From assembly GCA_947304365.1 (NCBI GenBank), contig CAMZAY010000051.1, positions 1 through 7,285 of the forward strand: DNA of 7,285 nt, in the 5' to 3' direction. The notes under the pieces were generated by a model, which worked only from the letters and a program-made list of their open reading frames with translations, did no database searches and was not told where the DNA came from. Source of the DNA: an uncultured Clostridia bacterium (GTDB taxonomy: Bacteria; Bacillota; Clostridia; Christensenellales; CAG-138). Position 1 is the first letter of the stretch; every line of letters begins with the position of its first letter. Of the stretch, positions 1 through 5,888 are shown piece by piece. Position numbers and translations under genes: made by a program.

Positions 1-345
1 GGCGCCGATGGAGTTGATCTCGTTGATGTACTGATCGGTAAAGCTGGAATCATAATAGCCGGGATTCGAAAGATCTTCGCTGTAATGCGGTCCGACGAGC
101 AGCACGTTCATGCTTCCGGTGTTGTTCTTTGTACTCGCTATCCTTTCGGCAGCGGCGGAAACGGTCTTAAGCAGTTTCGCATCCACAGCGGAACGGTGCT
201 CCGAATTGCGCGCCCTGTAATCGTATGCGCAGCACATGCCGTCCACCTTGAAGAAGAAACCGTTGGCGCTCAGATCGCCGAAGCTGTCCTTGTCAACACG
301 TCCGTCTTTGCGGCCTTTGCGGCGAGGAGCTCGTTCTCCACCGCT
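1..345 (-). pseudogene. Continuation of the exported protein in the -1 frame (runs off the window edge)
   Basis: Read from the minus strand with codons at 1-3, 4-6 and so on, this frame has no stop from 345 to position 1. The nearest upstream stop is TGA at 348-346. The first few codons lie in the other frame's coding region, so the real join is somewhere between 345 and 272. Joining at about 306 gives AAK-DGRVDKDSFGDLSANG, then FFFKVDGMCCAYDYRARNSE, a helical stretch (DAKLLKTVSAAAERIAS) and TGSMNVLLVGPHYSEDLSNP followed by YYDSSFTDQYINEINSIGA. The alternation of hydrophobic strand-like and helical segments looks like a folded alpha/beta domain. The VLLVGPHY...SFTDQY...EI pattern faintly recalls caspase-like/C25-type peptidase domains of large secreted clostridial proteins, from memory and with low confidence. 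It has no plausible start or ribosome-binding site of its own near its 5' end. Confidence 0.6.
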
Positions 346-494
346 TCAAGATCCGCCCATACCGCGTCAAGCAGAGCGAGCTTTGCGTTCTCCGCCTGCG
401 CGTCGATGATGCCGCCCGCAAGCGCAGCCGCGGGAATGACGGCAAGCGCCATCAAAACGGCGATCACGATGCTCATAATACGTTTGATTTTCAT
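270..494 (-). CDS. Exported protein of unknown function, N-terminal part with signal peptide (frame broken)
   Basis: This 74-codon frame begins with a clear Sec signal peptide. It has a basic MKIKR start, a hydrophobic core of roughly 18 residues (IMSIVIAVLMALAVIPAA) and an A-L-A cleavage site before GG at about residue 26. The mature start (DAQAENAKLALLDAVWADLEAVENELLAAKAAK) is an Ala/Glu/Leu-rich probable helix. The ATG is fixed by an AAAGGGG Shine-Dalgarno and a good promoter. The frame ends at a TGA (272-270) that falls within coding sequence of the -1 frame, which stays open to the window edge with protein-like composition. The short frame is therefore most likely the front of one larger gene interrupted by a frameshift, not a 74-residue protein. 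It is a monocistronic unit unrelated to the translation cluster upstream. I do not recognise the family. Confidence 0.7.
   Translation of the reverse strand: MKIKRIMSIVIAVLMALAVIPAAALAGGIIDAQAENAKLALLDAVWADLEAVENELLAAKAAKTDVLTRTASAI
306..323 (-). repeat. Tandem 9-bp direct repeat (GCCGCAAAG x2)
   Basis: Two perfect adjacent copies of GCCGCAAAG (minus strand; 323-315 and 314-306) encode Ala-Ala-Lys twice in the exported protein. The unit is a multiple of three, so copy-number change alone would keep frame. The inferred one-base frameshift lies directly at its downstream edge. The first copy is followed by G; the second is followed by A where a G would restore the reading frame. Confidence 0.75.
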
Positions 495-524
495 ATTTCT
501 TTTCCCCTTTCGGTTATTGGATAT

Positions 525-553
525 ATTTTATCACATCATAACGGGTTTGTCAC
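525..553 (-). promoter_or_regulatory. Sigma70-type promoter for the exported-protein gene
   Basis: On the minus strand a -35 box GTGACA (553-548) is separated by 17 bp from a -10 box TAAAAT (530-525). A TG lies one base upstream of the -10 (extended -10). It starts four bases beyond the pnp terminator T-tract. A start site near 518 leaves a leader of about 24 nt, with an AAAGGGG ribosome-binding site nine bases before the ATG at 494. Confidence 0.75.
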
Positions 554-556
554 TAT

Positions 557-595
557 AAAAAAATACGGCGGCGGACTTTTTTTCCGCTGCCGTAT
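557..595 (-). terminator. Intrinsic terminator of pnp
   Basis: On the minus strand ATACGGC-A-GCGGA (595-583) pairs with TCCGC-C-GCCGTAT (575-563). This gives a 12-bp GC-rich stem with one A/C mismatch and a 7-nt A-rich loop, followed directly by seven Ts (563-557). It begins 8 bases after the pnp stop codon and is a textbook Rho-independent terminator. Confidence 0.93.
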
Positions 596-602
596 GCTCA
601 TT

Positions 603-2693
603 TTATTTGTCTGCAGGGATGAGGCCCTTCCTCGTAAGGTCGATCTTGCCGTCGGGCTTGATCTCGATAACGCGGACGAGTATCTCGTCGCCGATGGAAA
701 CGACGTCCTCGACCTTCTCAACGCGATGGTTGGAGAGCTTGGAGATGTGGACGAGTCCCTTCTTGCCGGGCTTGAGCTCGACCTGAGCGCCGATGGGCAG
801 TATGTTGACGACCTTGCCCAAAATGATGTCGCCGACCTCGATATCCTTGACGATGGAATCGATGATGCGCTTGGCTTCCGCGGCGGCTTCCGCATCGGTG
901 GAAGCGATGAATACGCGGCCGTCATCCTCGATATCGATCTTGACGCCGGTCTTGGCAATGATGCCGTTGATGGTCTTGCCGCCGGAGCCGATGACCTCAC
1001 GGATCTTATCGGGATCGATGGTGAAGCGGAGTATCCTGGGAGCGTAGGGAGAGAGCTCCTTCCTGGGCTCGGCGATGCACTCGAGCATCTTGCCGAGTAT
1101 GAACAGCCTGCCCTGGCGGGCCTGCTCGAGCGCCCTCGTAAGGATCTCCTCGTTGATGCCCTTGATCTTGATATCCATCTGGATGGCGGTGATGCCATCC
1201 TTCGTACCGGCGACCTTGAAATCCATATCGCCCATGAAGTCCTCAAGGCCCTGGATATCGGTCATGATGGCGATGTTGCCGGTGGTATCGTCCTTGATAA
1301 GGCCCATTGCAACGCCGGCGACGGGCTTCTTTATGGGAACGCCCGCGTCCATAAGGCTCATGGTGGAGGCGCAGATGGAAGCCTGGCTGGTGGAGCCGTT
1401 GGAGGACACTACCTCGGATACGAGGCGGATCGCATAGGGGAACTCATCCTCGGAGGGGATCATGGGAAGAAGCGCGCGCTCCGCAAGAGCGCCGTGGCCG
1501 ATCTCACGCCTGCCGGGAGAGCCGAGACGCTTTACCTCGCCCACGGAGTAGGGAGGCATATTGTAATGATGGATGTAGCGCTTGAAATCCTCCTCGCCGA
1601 TGCCGTCGAGCGTCTGCCCGTCGCCAAGGGTGCCGAGGGTGGTCATCGTCATGACCTGGGTCTGACCGCGGGTGAACACGGCGGAACCGTGGGTGCGGGG
1701 CAGTATGCCGGTCTCGCACCAGATGGGGCGGACTTCGGTCATTGCGCGCCCGTCGGGACGGATGCCCTTGTTGATGATCTTGTCGCGCAGGATCTCCTTC
1801 ATGAGGTTATAGAGGATGGCGTCGATATCGGCGGCGGAATCGGGGTATTCCTCAGCGAAATGCTCCTTGACGTCGGCGGTGACTTCGGCGGTCCTTGCCT
1901 CGCGCTCCTTGCGGTCGAAGGTATCGAGCTGCCAAACGACCTTCTCGCGGGCATACTCTATGACCTTTGCCTTGAGCTCCTCATCGGGAACGTGGATCTC
2001 GGGAACGATCTTCTCCTTGCCGACCTCGGCCTGGATGGTATCGATGAACTCGACGATCTTCTTGATATGGGTGTGAGCGAGGAGTATCGCGTCGAGCATC
2101 TCCTTCTCGGAGACCTCGTTCGCGCCGGCCTCGACCATCATGACCGCGTCGCGCGTGCCGGCGACGGTGAGGGCGAGACGGCTCTTCTCACGCTGCTCGG
2201 AATTGGGGTTGATGACGTATTCGCCGTCTACAAGACCGACGGAGACGGCGCCGACAGGACCCATGAAGGGGGCTTCCGAGATGGAAAGGGCGATGGACGA
2301 ACCGATCATAGCCAGTATCTCGGGCTGGATGTCCTGCTCGACGGACATGCAGGTAGCGACTACCTGAACGTCGTTATAAAAGCCCTTGGGGAAGAGCGGA
2401 CGAAGCGGACGGTCGATAAGGCGGCTGGTGAGCACTGCCTTTTCGGAGGGACGTCCCTCGCGCTTGATGAACCCGCCGGGGATCTTGCCCGCAGCGTACA
2501 TTTTCTCCTCATAGTCACAGCTCAAAGGGAGAAAATCGGCGCCTTCGCGGGGCTGCTTTGCAACGGTGGCGCAGACCAGAAGCGCCGTGCCGCCGCAGGA
2601 GATCATTACGGAACCGCCCGCCTGCTCGGCATATTTGCCGGTCACAACGGTGACTATGCGTCCCGCAAGCTCCATTTCGAATGTTCTCTGCAT
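603..2693 (-). CDS. pnp: Polyribonucleotide nucleotidyltransferase (PNPase)
   Basis: PNPase is a trimeric 3'-to-5' phosphorolytic exoribonuclease of mRNA turnover. The 696-residue product has the full bacterial architecture. The first RNase PH-like core spans about 1-145, including KIPGGFIKREGRPSE and RLIDRPLRPLFP. The all-helical linker domain follows at about 235-310. The catalytic second RNase PH core spans about 315-540, with GSPGRREIGHGALAERAL, SSNGSTSQASICAS, and the metal-site aspartates in QGLEDFMGDMDFKVAGTKDG. A KH domain (IREVIGSGGKTINGI) starts near 555 and an S1 RNA-binding domain (VGDIILGKVVNILPIGAQVEL) at about 622-690. The start at 2691-2693 is preceded by AAAGGAG at 10 nt. The stop lies just before a strong terminator, so pnp is the last gene of this transcription unit. 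Nothing essential is missing. Confidence 0.99.
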   Translation of the reverse strand: MQRTFEMELAGRIVTVVTGKYAEQAGGSVMISCGGTALLVCATVAKQPREGADFLPLSCDYEEKMYAAGKIPGGFIKREGRPSEKAVLTSRLIDRPLRPLFPKGFYNDVQVVATCMSVEQDIQPEILAMIGSSIALSISEAPFMGPVGAVSVGLVDGEYVINPNSEQREKSRLALTVAGTRDAVMMVEAGANEVSEKEMLDAILLAHTHIKKIVEFIDTIQAEVGKEKIVPEIHVPDEELKAKVIEYAREKVVWQLDTFDRKEREARTAEVTADVKEHFAEEYPDSAADIDAILYNLMKEILRDKIINKGIRPDGRAMTEVRPIWCETGILPRTHGSAVFTRGQTQVMTMTTLGTLGDGQTLDGIGEEDFKRYIHHYNMPPYSVGEVKRLGSPGRREIGHGALAERALLPMIPSEDEFPYAIRLVSEVVSSNGSTSQASICASTMSLMDAGVPIKKPVAGVAMGLIKDDTTGNIAIMTDIQGLEDFMGDMDFKVAGTKDGITAIQMDIKIKGINEEILTRALEQARQGRLFILGKMLECIAEPRKELSPYAPRILRFTIDPDKIREVIGSGGKTINGIIAKTGVKIDIEDDGRVFIASTDAEAAAEAKRIIDSIVKDIEVGDIILGKVVNILPIGAQVELKPGKKGLVHISKLSNHRVEKVEDVVSIGDEILVRVIEIKPDGKIDLTRKGLIPADK

Positions 2694-2769
2694 TTTCCTA
2701 ATGCTCCTTTATATGATACTTTTAGTGTAAACGTTTTTAATGGGAGTATTTTCGGATAAGTCTCTCTTC

Positions 2770-2804
2770 AAAAGAAAGTGGGTACTCCCGCCCACTTTCC
2801 TTTT
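2770..2804 (-). terminator. Stem-loop between rpsO and pnp (partial terminator or processing hairpin)
   Basis: On the minus strand GAAAGTGGG (2799-2791) and CCCACTTTC (2782-2774) form a perfect 9-bp stem around an 8-nt loop. An A-rich run (AAAA at 2804-2801) precedes it and TTTT (2773-2770) follows; these can extend pairing past a single bulged G. The T-tract is only four bases long, so termination is likely to be incomplete. In other bacteria this intergenic region carries RNase III and terminator structures controlling pnp expression; whether that holds here is inference. Confidence 0.7.
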
Positions 2805-2818
2805 CGCTGAATATTCGC

Positions 2819-3082
2819 TTATTTCCTGATGTTAAGAGCAGCGATGATAGCCCTGTAACGCTCGATATCGGTGGACTTCAGATAGTTGAGAAGGCCACGC
2901 CTCTTACCGACCATCTTCAAAAGGCCGCGGCGGGAATGATTGTCCTTCTTGTGCTCCTGAAGATGAGCGGTGAGGTGATTGATGCGCTCAGTGAGGAGAG
3001 CGATCTGTACCTCGGGAGAGCCGGTATCACCCTCATGCAGAGCATAGGTGGTGATGATCTCGTTCTTGCGTTCCTTATCCAT
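2819..3082 (-). CDS. rpsO: 30S ribosomal protein S15
   Basis: S15 is a primary binder of the central domain of 16S rRNA and nucleates assembly of the platform; it also forms an intersubunit bridge. The 87-residue product matches family length (88-89). It carries the hallmark residues: GDTGSPEVQIALLTERI, then HLQEHKKDNHSRRGLL with the conserved His/Asp/Ser that contact rRNA, then MVGKRRGLLNYLK and a final helix DIERYRAIIAALNIRK. The start is fixed by a perfect GGAGG six bases upstream. It has its own promoter and a leader of about 98 nt, and is followed by a stem-loop before pnp. This pairing with pnp is the conserved rpsO-pnp arrangement. Confidence 0.99.
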   Translation of the reverse strand: MDKERKNEIITTYALHEGDTGSPEVQIALLTERINHLTAHLQEHKKDNHSRRGLLKMVGKRRGLLNYLKSTDIERYRAIIAALNIRK

Positions 3083-3180
3083 TTTTATCCTCCAAAAAAT
3101 TTAGTATCCCTGCGGGCTGCGTAAAGCGCCGGAGTAATCGCCAAACGAAGCGGGCAGATCGCCTATGCCACAAACATAGA
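3083..3180 (-). promoter_or_regulatory. rpsO 5' leader, candidate S15 autoregulatory region
   Basis: The predicted transcript begins near 3180 and runs about 98 nt to the rpsO ATG, long for a housekeeping gene. It begins with an inverted repeat (CTATG/CATAG, minus strand, 3179-3163) right at the predicted 5' end. A second short GC stem with one bulge (GGCGC...GCAGCC) lies about 3133-3118. A CTCC at about 3136-3132 could pair with the GGAG of the Shine-Dalgarno at about 3094-3089. Ribosomal protein S15 represses its own mRNA through structured leaders in several bacteria; that this leader does so is inference. Confidence 0.4.
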
Positions 3181-3186
3181 CAATGT

Positions 3187-3215
3187 ATTATAACACAGCC
3201 GAAAGATCGTGTAAA
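3187..3215 (-). promoter_or_regulatory. Sigma70-type promoter for rpsO (-pnp)
   Basis: On the minus strand a -35 box TTTACA (3215-3210) is followed by exactly 17 bp and a consensus -10 box TATAAT (3192-3187). The -10 has an upstream TG in the extended -10 position. Transcription should start at about 3180. It lies in the gap after the truB/ribF stop, where I see no hairpin terminator, so rpsO probably receives both read-through and its own transcripts. Confidence 0.85.
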
Positions 3216-3230
3216 GAGCAAAAATCAAGA

Positions 3231-4529
3231 TTATTCGGTATATTTTGACGAGGAGAGCAGGGCTTCCGCCTCCCGCTTATCGCGCGAGATCTGCTCTTTT
3301 AACTCCTCTACCGAGCCGAATTTGATCATGGGACGGAGCTTTTTGACGAATACCACCGTCATGGGGCGTCCGTAGCAATCGCCCTCGAAGCCGAGCATAT
3401 GCGTTTCGACGGTCACGTTCCGCCCGCCGACCGTGGGATTCCTGCCTATCGAAGTGACGGCGGGGTATTTTTTGCCGTCAAGCTCCGCAACGGTCGCGTA
3501 AACGCCCTCCTGCGGGAGCTGCCTTACGTCGTATCCCTCGAGATTCGCTGTCGGGAAGCCGATCCTTGTGCCGATATGATTGTGGCTGCCGACCCTGCCG
3601 GAAAGCTTCATGCCCTTTATCTGATGCGCCTCGTCGCCGAGCCACACGGTGATGCGCAGCTCGCCGTTCCTCGCTTCGCCGATGCCGAGGAATTCCCCGT
3701 GAAGGTACACGCGGAGCGGGATTTCCTGCGGCGCCGCGGCGCATTTTATTGCCGCGCCGTGGATAAGAAGCTGCTCGTTCTTCTTTGAAATGCCGGAGAT
3801 ATCGAGCCTTTTCACATGGCTCACGGCCCTGTCCATGGGTATTACCGCCGTATCGAGCGTGCCGTTTTCCTTCATTTCGCCGAGCTCGGCTATCGAATAC
3901 GCGTCCTCGAGCGTGAACGCGCCGGAGCGCGTCCTCAAAAGAAAGCCCATATACGCCGGGCAGCCGACCGCGTCGCCTATGTTTTTGCAAAGCGTGCGGA
4001 TGTACGTGCCCTTGGAGCAGACGATCCTTATAAGGAACCGCCCCTCCCCCGTCTTCCTGATGAACTCGAGCTCATAGACGCTGATGCGGCGCTTCTTTAT
4101 CTCGGGCGCCTCGGTAAGCTCGCCGCGGCGGGCGAGCTTATACAGCTTTTCGCCGTTCACGTTGAGCGCGGAATAAACGGGCGGGGTCTGCTCGATCTCG
4201 CCTATAAAGCCGGGGAGCGCATTTACGAGCTCCTCCTCCGTGACGATCCTGTACGACACGGCTGTGACCGAGCCGGTCGCGTCCTCCGTATCGGTGGCGG
4301 CGCCGAAAACGAGCTCGGCAATGTATTCCTTTTGCTTGTCTACCAAAAAATCAAACAGACGGGTCGCCCTGCCGATGCAAATGGGGAGCACTCCCGCAGC
4401 AGCGGGATCGAGCGTCCCCGTATGCCCGACGCGTTTTTCATCAAAGACCCGCCTGACGTCCGTAACAGCGTCCGAGGAGCTCATCCCCGGAGGCTTCAAA
4501 ACACATATAACACCTTCAGCCTTTATCAT
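3231..4529 (-). CDS. truB: Fused tRNA pseudouridine(55) synthase TruB - riboflavin kinase domain (RibF C-terminal half)
   Basis: One uninterrupted 432-codon frame encodes two enzymes that are normally separate neighbours. Residues 1 to about 295 are a full TruB, which makes pseudouridine 55 in tRNA T-loops. They show KPPGMSSSDAV, the catalytic motif GHTGTLDP with Asp41, KEYIAELVFGAATDTEDATG, TPPVYSALNVNGEKLYKLAR, CSKGTYIRTLC, and a short PUA-like C-terminal domain ending near FLGIGEARNGELRITVWL. Residues from about 306 to 432 are a riboflavin kinase domain (riboflavin + ATP to FMN). They show GFPTAN (PTAN 326-329, Mg/ATP site), GVYATV, YPAVTSIGRNPTV, the ETH motif with probable catalytic Glu375, and FLGFEGD/YG-type and LRPMIKF elements. 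The RibF N-terminal FMN adenylyltransferase domain (GxFDGxHxGH and SSTxIR motifs, about 180 residues) is missing. Start by ATGA overlap with nrnA; only a weak GGAAG lies upstream, so translation is probably coupled. The FMN-forming half would also fit the symbol ribF. Confidence 0.93.
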   Translation of the reverse strand: MIKAEGVICVLKPPGMSSSDAVTDVRRVFDEKRVGHTGTLDPAAAGVLPICIGRATRLFDFLVDKQKEYIAELVFGAATDTEDATGSVTAVSYRIVTEEELVNALPGFIGEIEQTPPVYSALNVNGEKLYKLARRGELTEAPEIKKRRISVYELEFIRKTGEGRFLIRIVCSKGTYIRTLCKNIGDAVGCPAYMGFLLRTRSGAFTLEDAYSIAELGEMKENGTLDTAVIPMDRAVSHVKRLDISGISKKNEQLLIHGAAIKCAAAPQEIPLRVYLHGEFLGIGEARNGELRITVWLGDEAHQIKGMKLSGRVGSHNHIGTRIGFPTANLEGYDVRQLPQEGVYATVAELDGKKYPAVTSIGRNPTVGGRNVTVETHMLGFEGDCYGRPMTVVFVKKLRPMIKFGSVEELKEQISRDKREAEALLSSSKYTE

Positions 4530-5500
4530 TCGCCCAACACTTCCGCCGCATCATGCAGCACGTTCGCGATGGTGGTGGAAAGCGACTCGTGCGAGGTAAA
4601 GCCCGCCGCGCCCGCGTGACCGCCTCCGCCGTATTTGCCGGCGATCCTGCCGACGTCGGCGCATTCCTTGGAGCGCAGACTGACCTTGAAAGTGCCGTCG
4701 CGCCCTTCCCTGATGAATATCGCGATGCGGACGCTCTCAACGTCGCGCACGCTGTCGACGATGCCTTCGCAGTCCTCGTTCGTGGCGCCGTACATATCCA
4801 TCTCGGCGACGGTGAGCTTGGCAAGACCTATCCTGCCGCCGCCCTCAAGCCGCATATTGGAGAGCACGTGCCCCTGCAGCCTCGTTTTGGAGAAGGGGAT
4901 CGTCCTGTAAATGTTGCGGTTGATCTCGGTGATATTGAGGCCGTCCTCGAGCATCTGCGCGACCATGCGGATGGCGTCGGGAGTGGTGTTCGAGTAAGTG
5001 AGATTGCCCGTATCGGTGACGATGCCGGTATAGAGGCATACCGCGGCGTCATGTCCGATCGGCTTGTCCATGGCGCAAAACAGCTCATAGACCACCTCGC
5101 AGGCGGCGGAAGCGTCCCCGCAGATCAGGTTCGCGTCCGCATAGCCCTTGTTGGTGAAATGATGGTCTATCGCCATTGTGTATTCCGCCGCGCGGAAGAT
5201 ATGCTCCGCCTTTTTGAAGCGCTGCATATCCGCGCAGTCGCAGGAAATGACGCAGGGATAGCCAACGGCGTTCTCCGGAAGCACGACCTTGTCCGCATTG
5301 GGGAGATAGCCGTAGATATGAGGCACGGGCTCCTCGCAGATGACCTCCGCCTTCTTGCCCATCTCGGCAAGGAGAATGTAAATGGCAAGCGCCGAACCGA
5401 GCGTATCCCCGTCGGGCGAAACGTGGGTCAGTATGCTGAAGGAATCATACTTCTCGATGCCCTCTATTATTGATTTTTGTGCCTTTAAGTCACTGATCAT
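4526..5500 (-). CDS. nrnA: DHH/DHHA1 phosphoesterase: nanoRNase / pAp phosphatase (NrnA type)
   Basis: NrnA-type enzymes degrade 2-5 nt RNA oligonucleotides and in many cases dephosphorylate 3'-phosphoadenosine 5'-phosphate (pAp). They finish the RNA decay begun by enzymes such as PNPase. The 324-residue length is typical. The N-terminal DHH domain shows the metal-site motifs: H26-x-x-P-D30-G-D32, D88 in SCDCAD, the DHH triad at 112-114 (IDHHFTN) and D163 in GIVTDTGN. The C-terminal DHHA1 substrate-binding domain carries GGGGHAGAAGF at about 291-301. All expected metal ligands are present, so it should be active. The start overlaps the end of rbfA and is preceded by AAAGGA. The TGA stop overlaps the next ATG (ATGA at 4526-4529). 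This position between rbfA and truB is usual in Clostridia. The relative nanoRNase and pAp activities cannot be read from sequence. Confidence 0.94.
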   Translation of the reverse strand: MISDLKAQKSIIEGIEKYDSFSILTHVSPDGDTLGSALAIYILLAEMGKKAEVICEEPVPHIYGYLPNADKVVLPENAVGYPCVISCDCADMQRFKKAEHIFRAAEYTMAIDHHFTNKGYADANLICGDASAACEVVYELFCAMDKPIGHDAAVCLYTGIVTDTGNLTYSNTTPDAIRMVAQMLEDGLNITEINRNIYRTIPFSKTRLQGHVLSNMRLEGGGRIGLAKLTVAEMDMYGATNEDCEGIVDSVRDVESVRIAIFIREGRDGTFKVSLRSKECADVGRIAGKYGGGGHAGAAGFTSHESLSTTIANVLHDAAEVLGE

Positions 5501-5864
5501 CTTTGCCGTTTTCCTTTCGCTCGGCGTCGAGCTTGTTCAGTATCTCGGAGATCCTGACCGAATACTCGATGGAATCGTCCAGCCTGAACTCGAACGTGGG
5601 GATGTGGCGGATGTCGATCCTCCTGCCGACTTCCCTTGCGATGAAGCCCTCTGCGCGGTTGAGCTGCGCCACGGTCTCACGGCGGACCTCGTCGTCCTTA
5701 TCGTACACGGAGATCATGACCTTGCAGAGCTTGAGATCGTTCGTGGCTTCGGCGCGCATGACCGTGGTGAGCGGCGAAATGCGCGGATCCTTCATGTCGC
5801 GAATGATCTCGGAAAGCGCCTTCCTGATCTCCTCATTTATCCTGTCAAATCTTTTGAATGCCAT
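5490..5864 (-). CDS. rbfA: 30S ribosome-binding factor A
   Basis: RbfA is a small KH-fold protein that binds immature 30S subunits and supports late 16S rRNA processing at the 5' end, also in cold adaptation. This 124-residue protein has the family length. It opens with the typical RINEEIRKALSEII helix, followed by the DMKDPRISPLTTV segment and a C-terminal half with LNRAEGFIAREVGRRIDIRH and the PTFEFRLDDSIEYS strand. The start at 5862-5864 follows an AAAAAGG ribosome-binding site at normal distance. It sits 24 bp after infB and its 3' end overlaps the nrnA start by 11 bp, so the two are probably translationally coupled. No ylxP-like gene lies between infB and rbfA, unlike in Bacillus subtilis. 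Confidence 0.97.
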   Translation of the reverse strand: MAFKRFDRINEEIRKALSEIIRDMKDPRISPLTTVMRAEATNDLKLCKVMISVYDKDDEVRRETVAQLNRAEGFIAREVGRRIDIRHIPTFEFRLDDSIEYSVRISEILNKLDAERKENGKDDQ

Positions 5865-5888
5865 TTTTTACCTTTTTCGGAATACCGA

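Noticed and set aside
306..323. Programmed -1 ribosomal frameshift at the AAAG-containing repeat
   Set aside because: No X-XXY-YYZ slippery heptamer is present in the zero frame, and I saw no clear downstream stem at the right distance. A simple one-base deletion explains the data better.
85..558. A 157-codon plus-strand frame over the left-edge gene, ending in a hydrophobic stretch
   Set aside because: The hydrophobic tail is the antisense of the signal peptide region, and the frame runs backwards through the promoter at 525-553. The minus-strand signal peptide, promoter and ribosome-binding site are much better supported.
2715..2745. Possible pnp promoter (TTAAAA, 16 bp, TATCAT on the minus strand)
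   Set aside because: Only partial matches at -35, and the implied start would lie about 20 nt from the ATG, almost on the Shine-Dalgarno. It is not strong enough in an AT-rich gap to call.
594..2759. A 721-codon open frame on the plus strand, antisense to almost all of pnp
   Set aside because: It mirrors pnp with the low-complexity Asp/Gly/Leu/Ala composition typical of the antisense of a GC-biased gene. It matches no family I know, has no convincing ribosome-binding site, and pnp itself is unambiguous.
3193..3230. Terminator after truB/ribF
   Set aside because: Only very short complementary pieces occur here, without a stable stem plus T-run. The segment is better explained as the rpsO promoter region.
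3816..4619. Long plus-strand open frames across truB/ribF, and 4553-5473 across nrnA
   Set aside because: These are shadows of the minus-strand genes, caused by GC-rich third codon positions. They show no recognisable motifs and cross the boundaries of well-supported genes.
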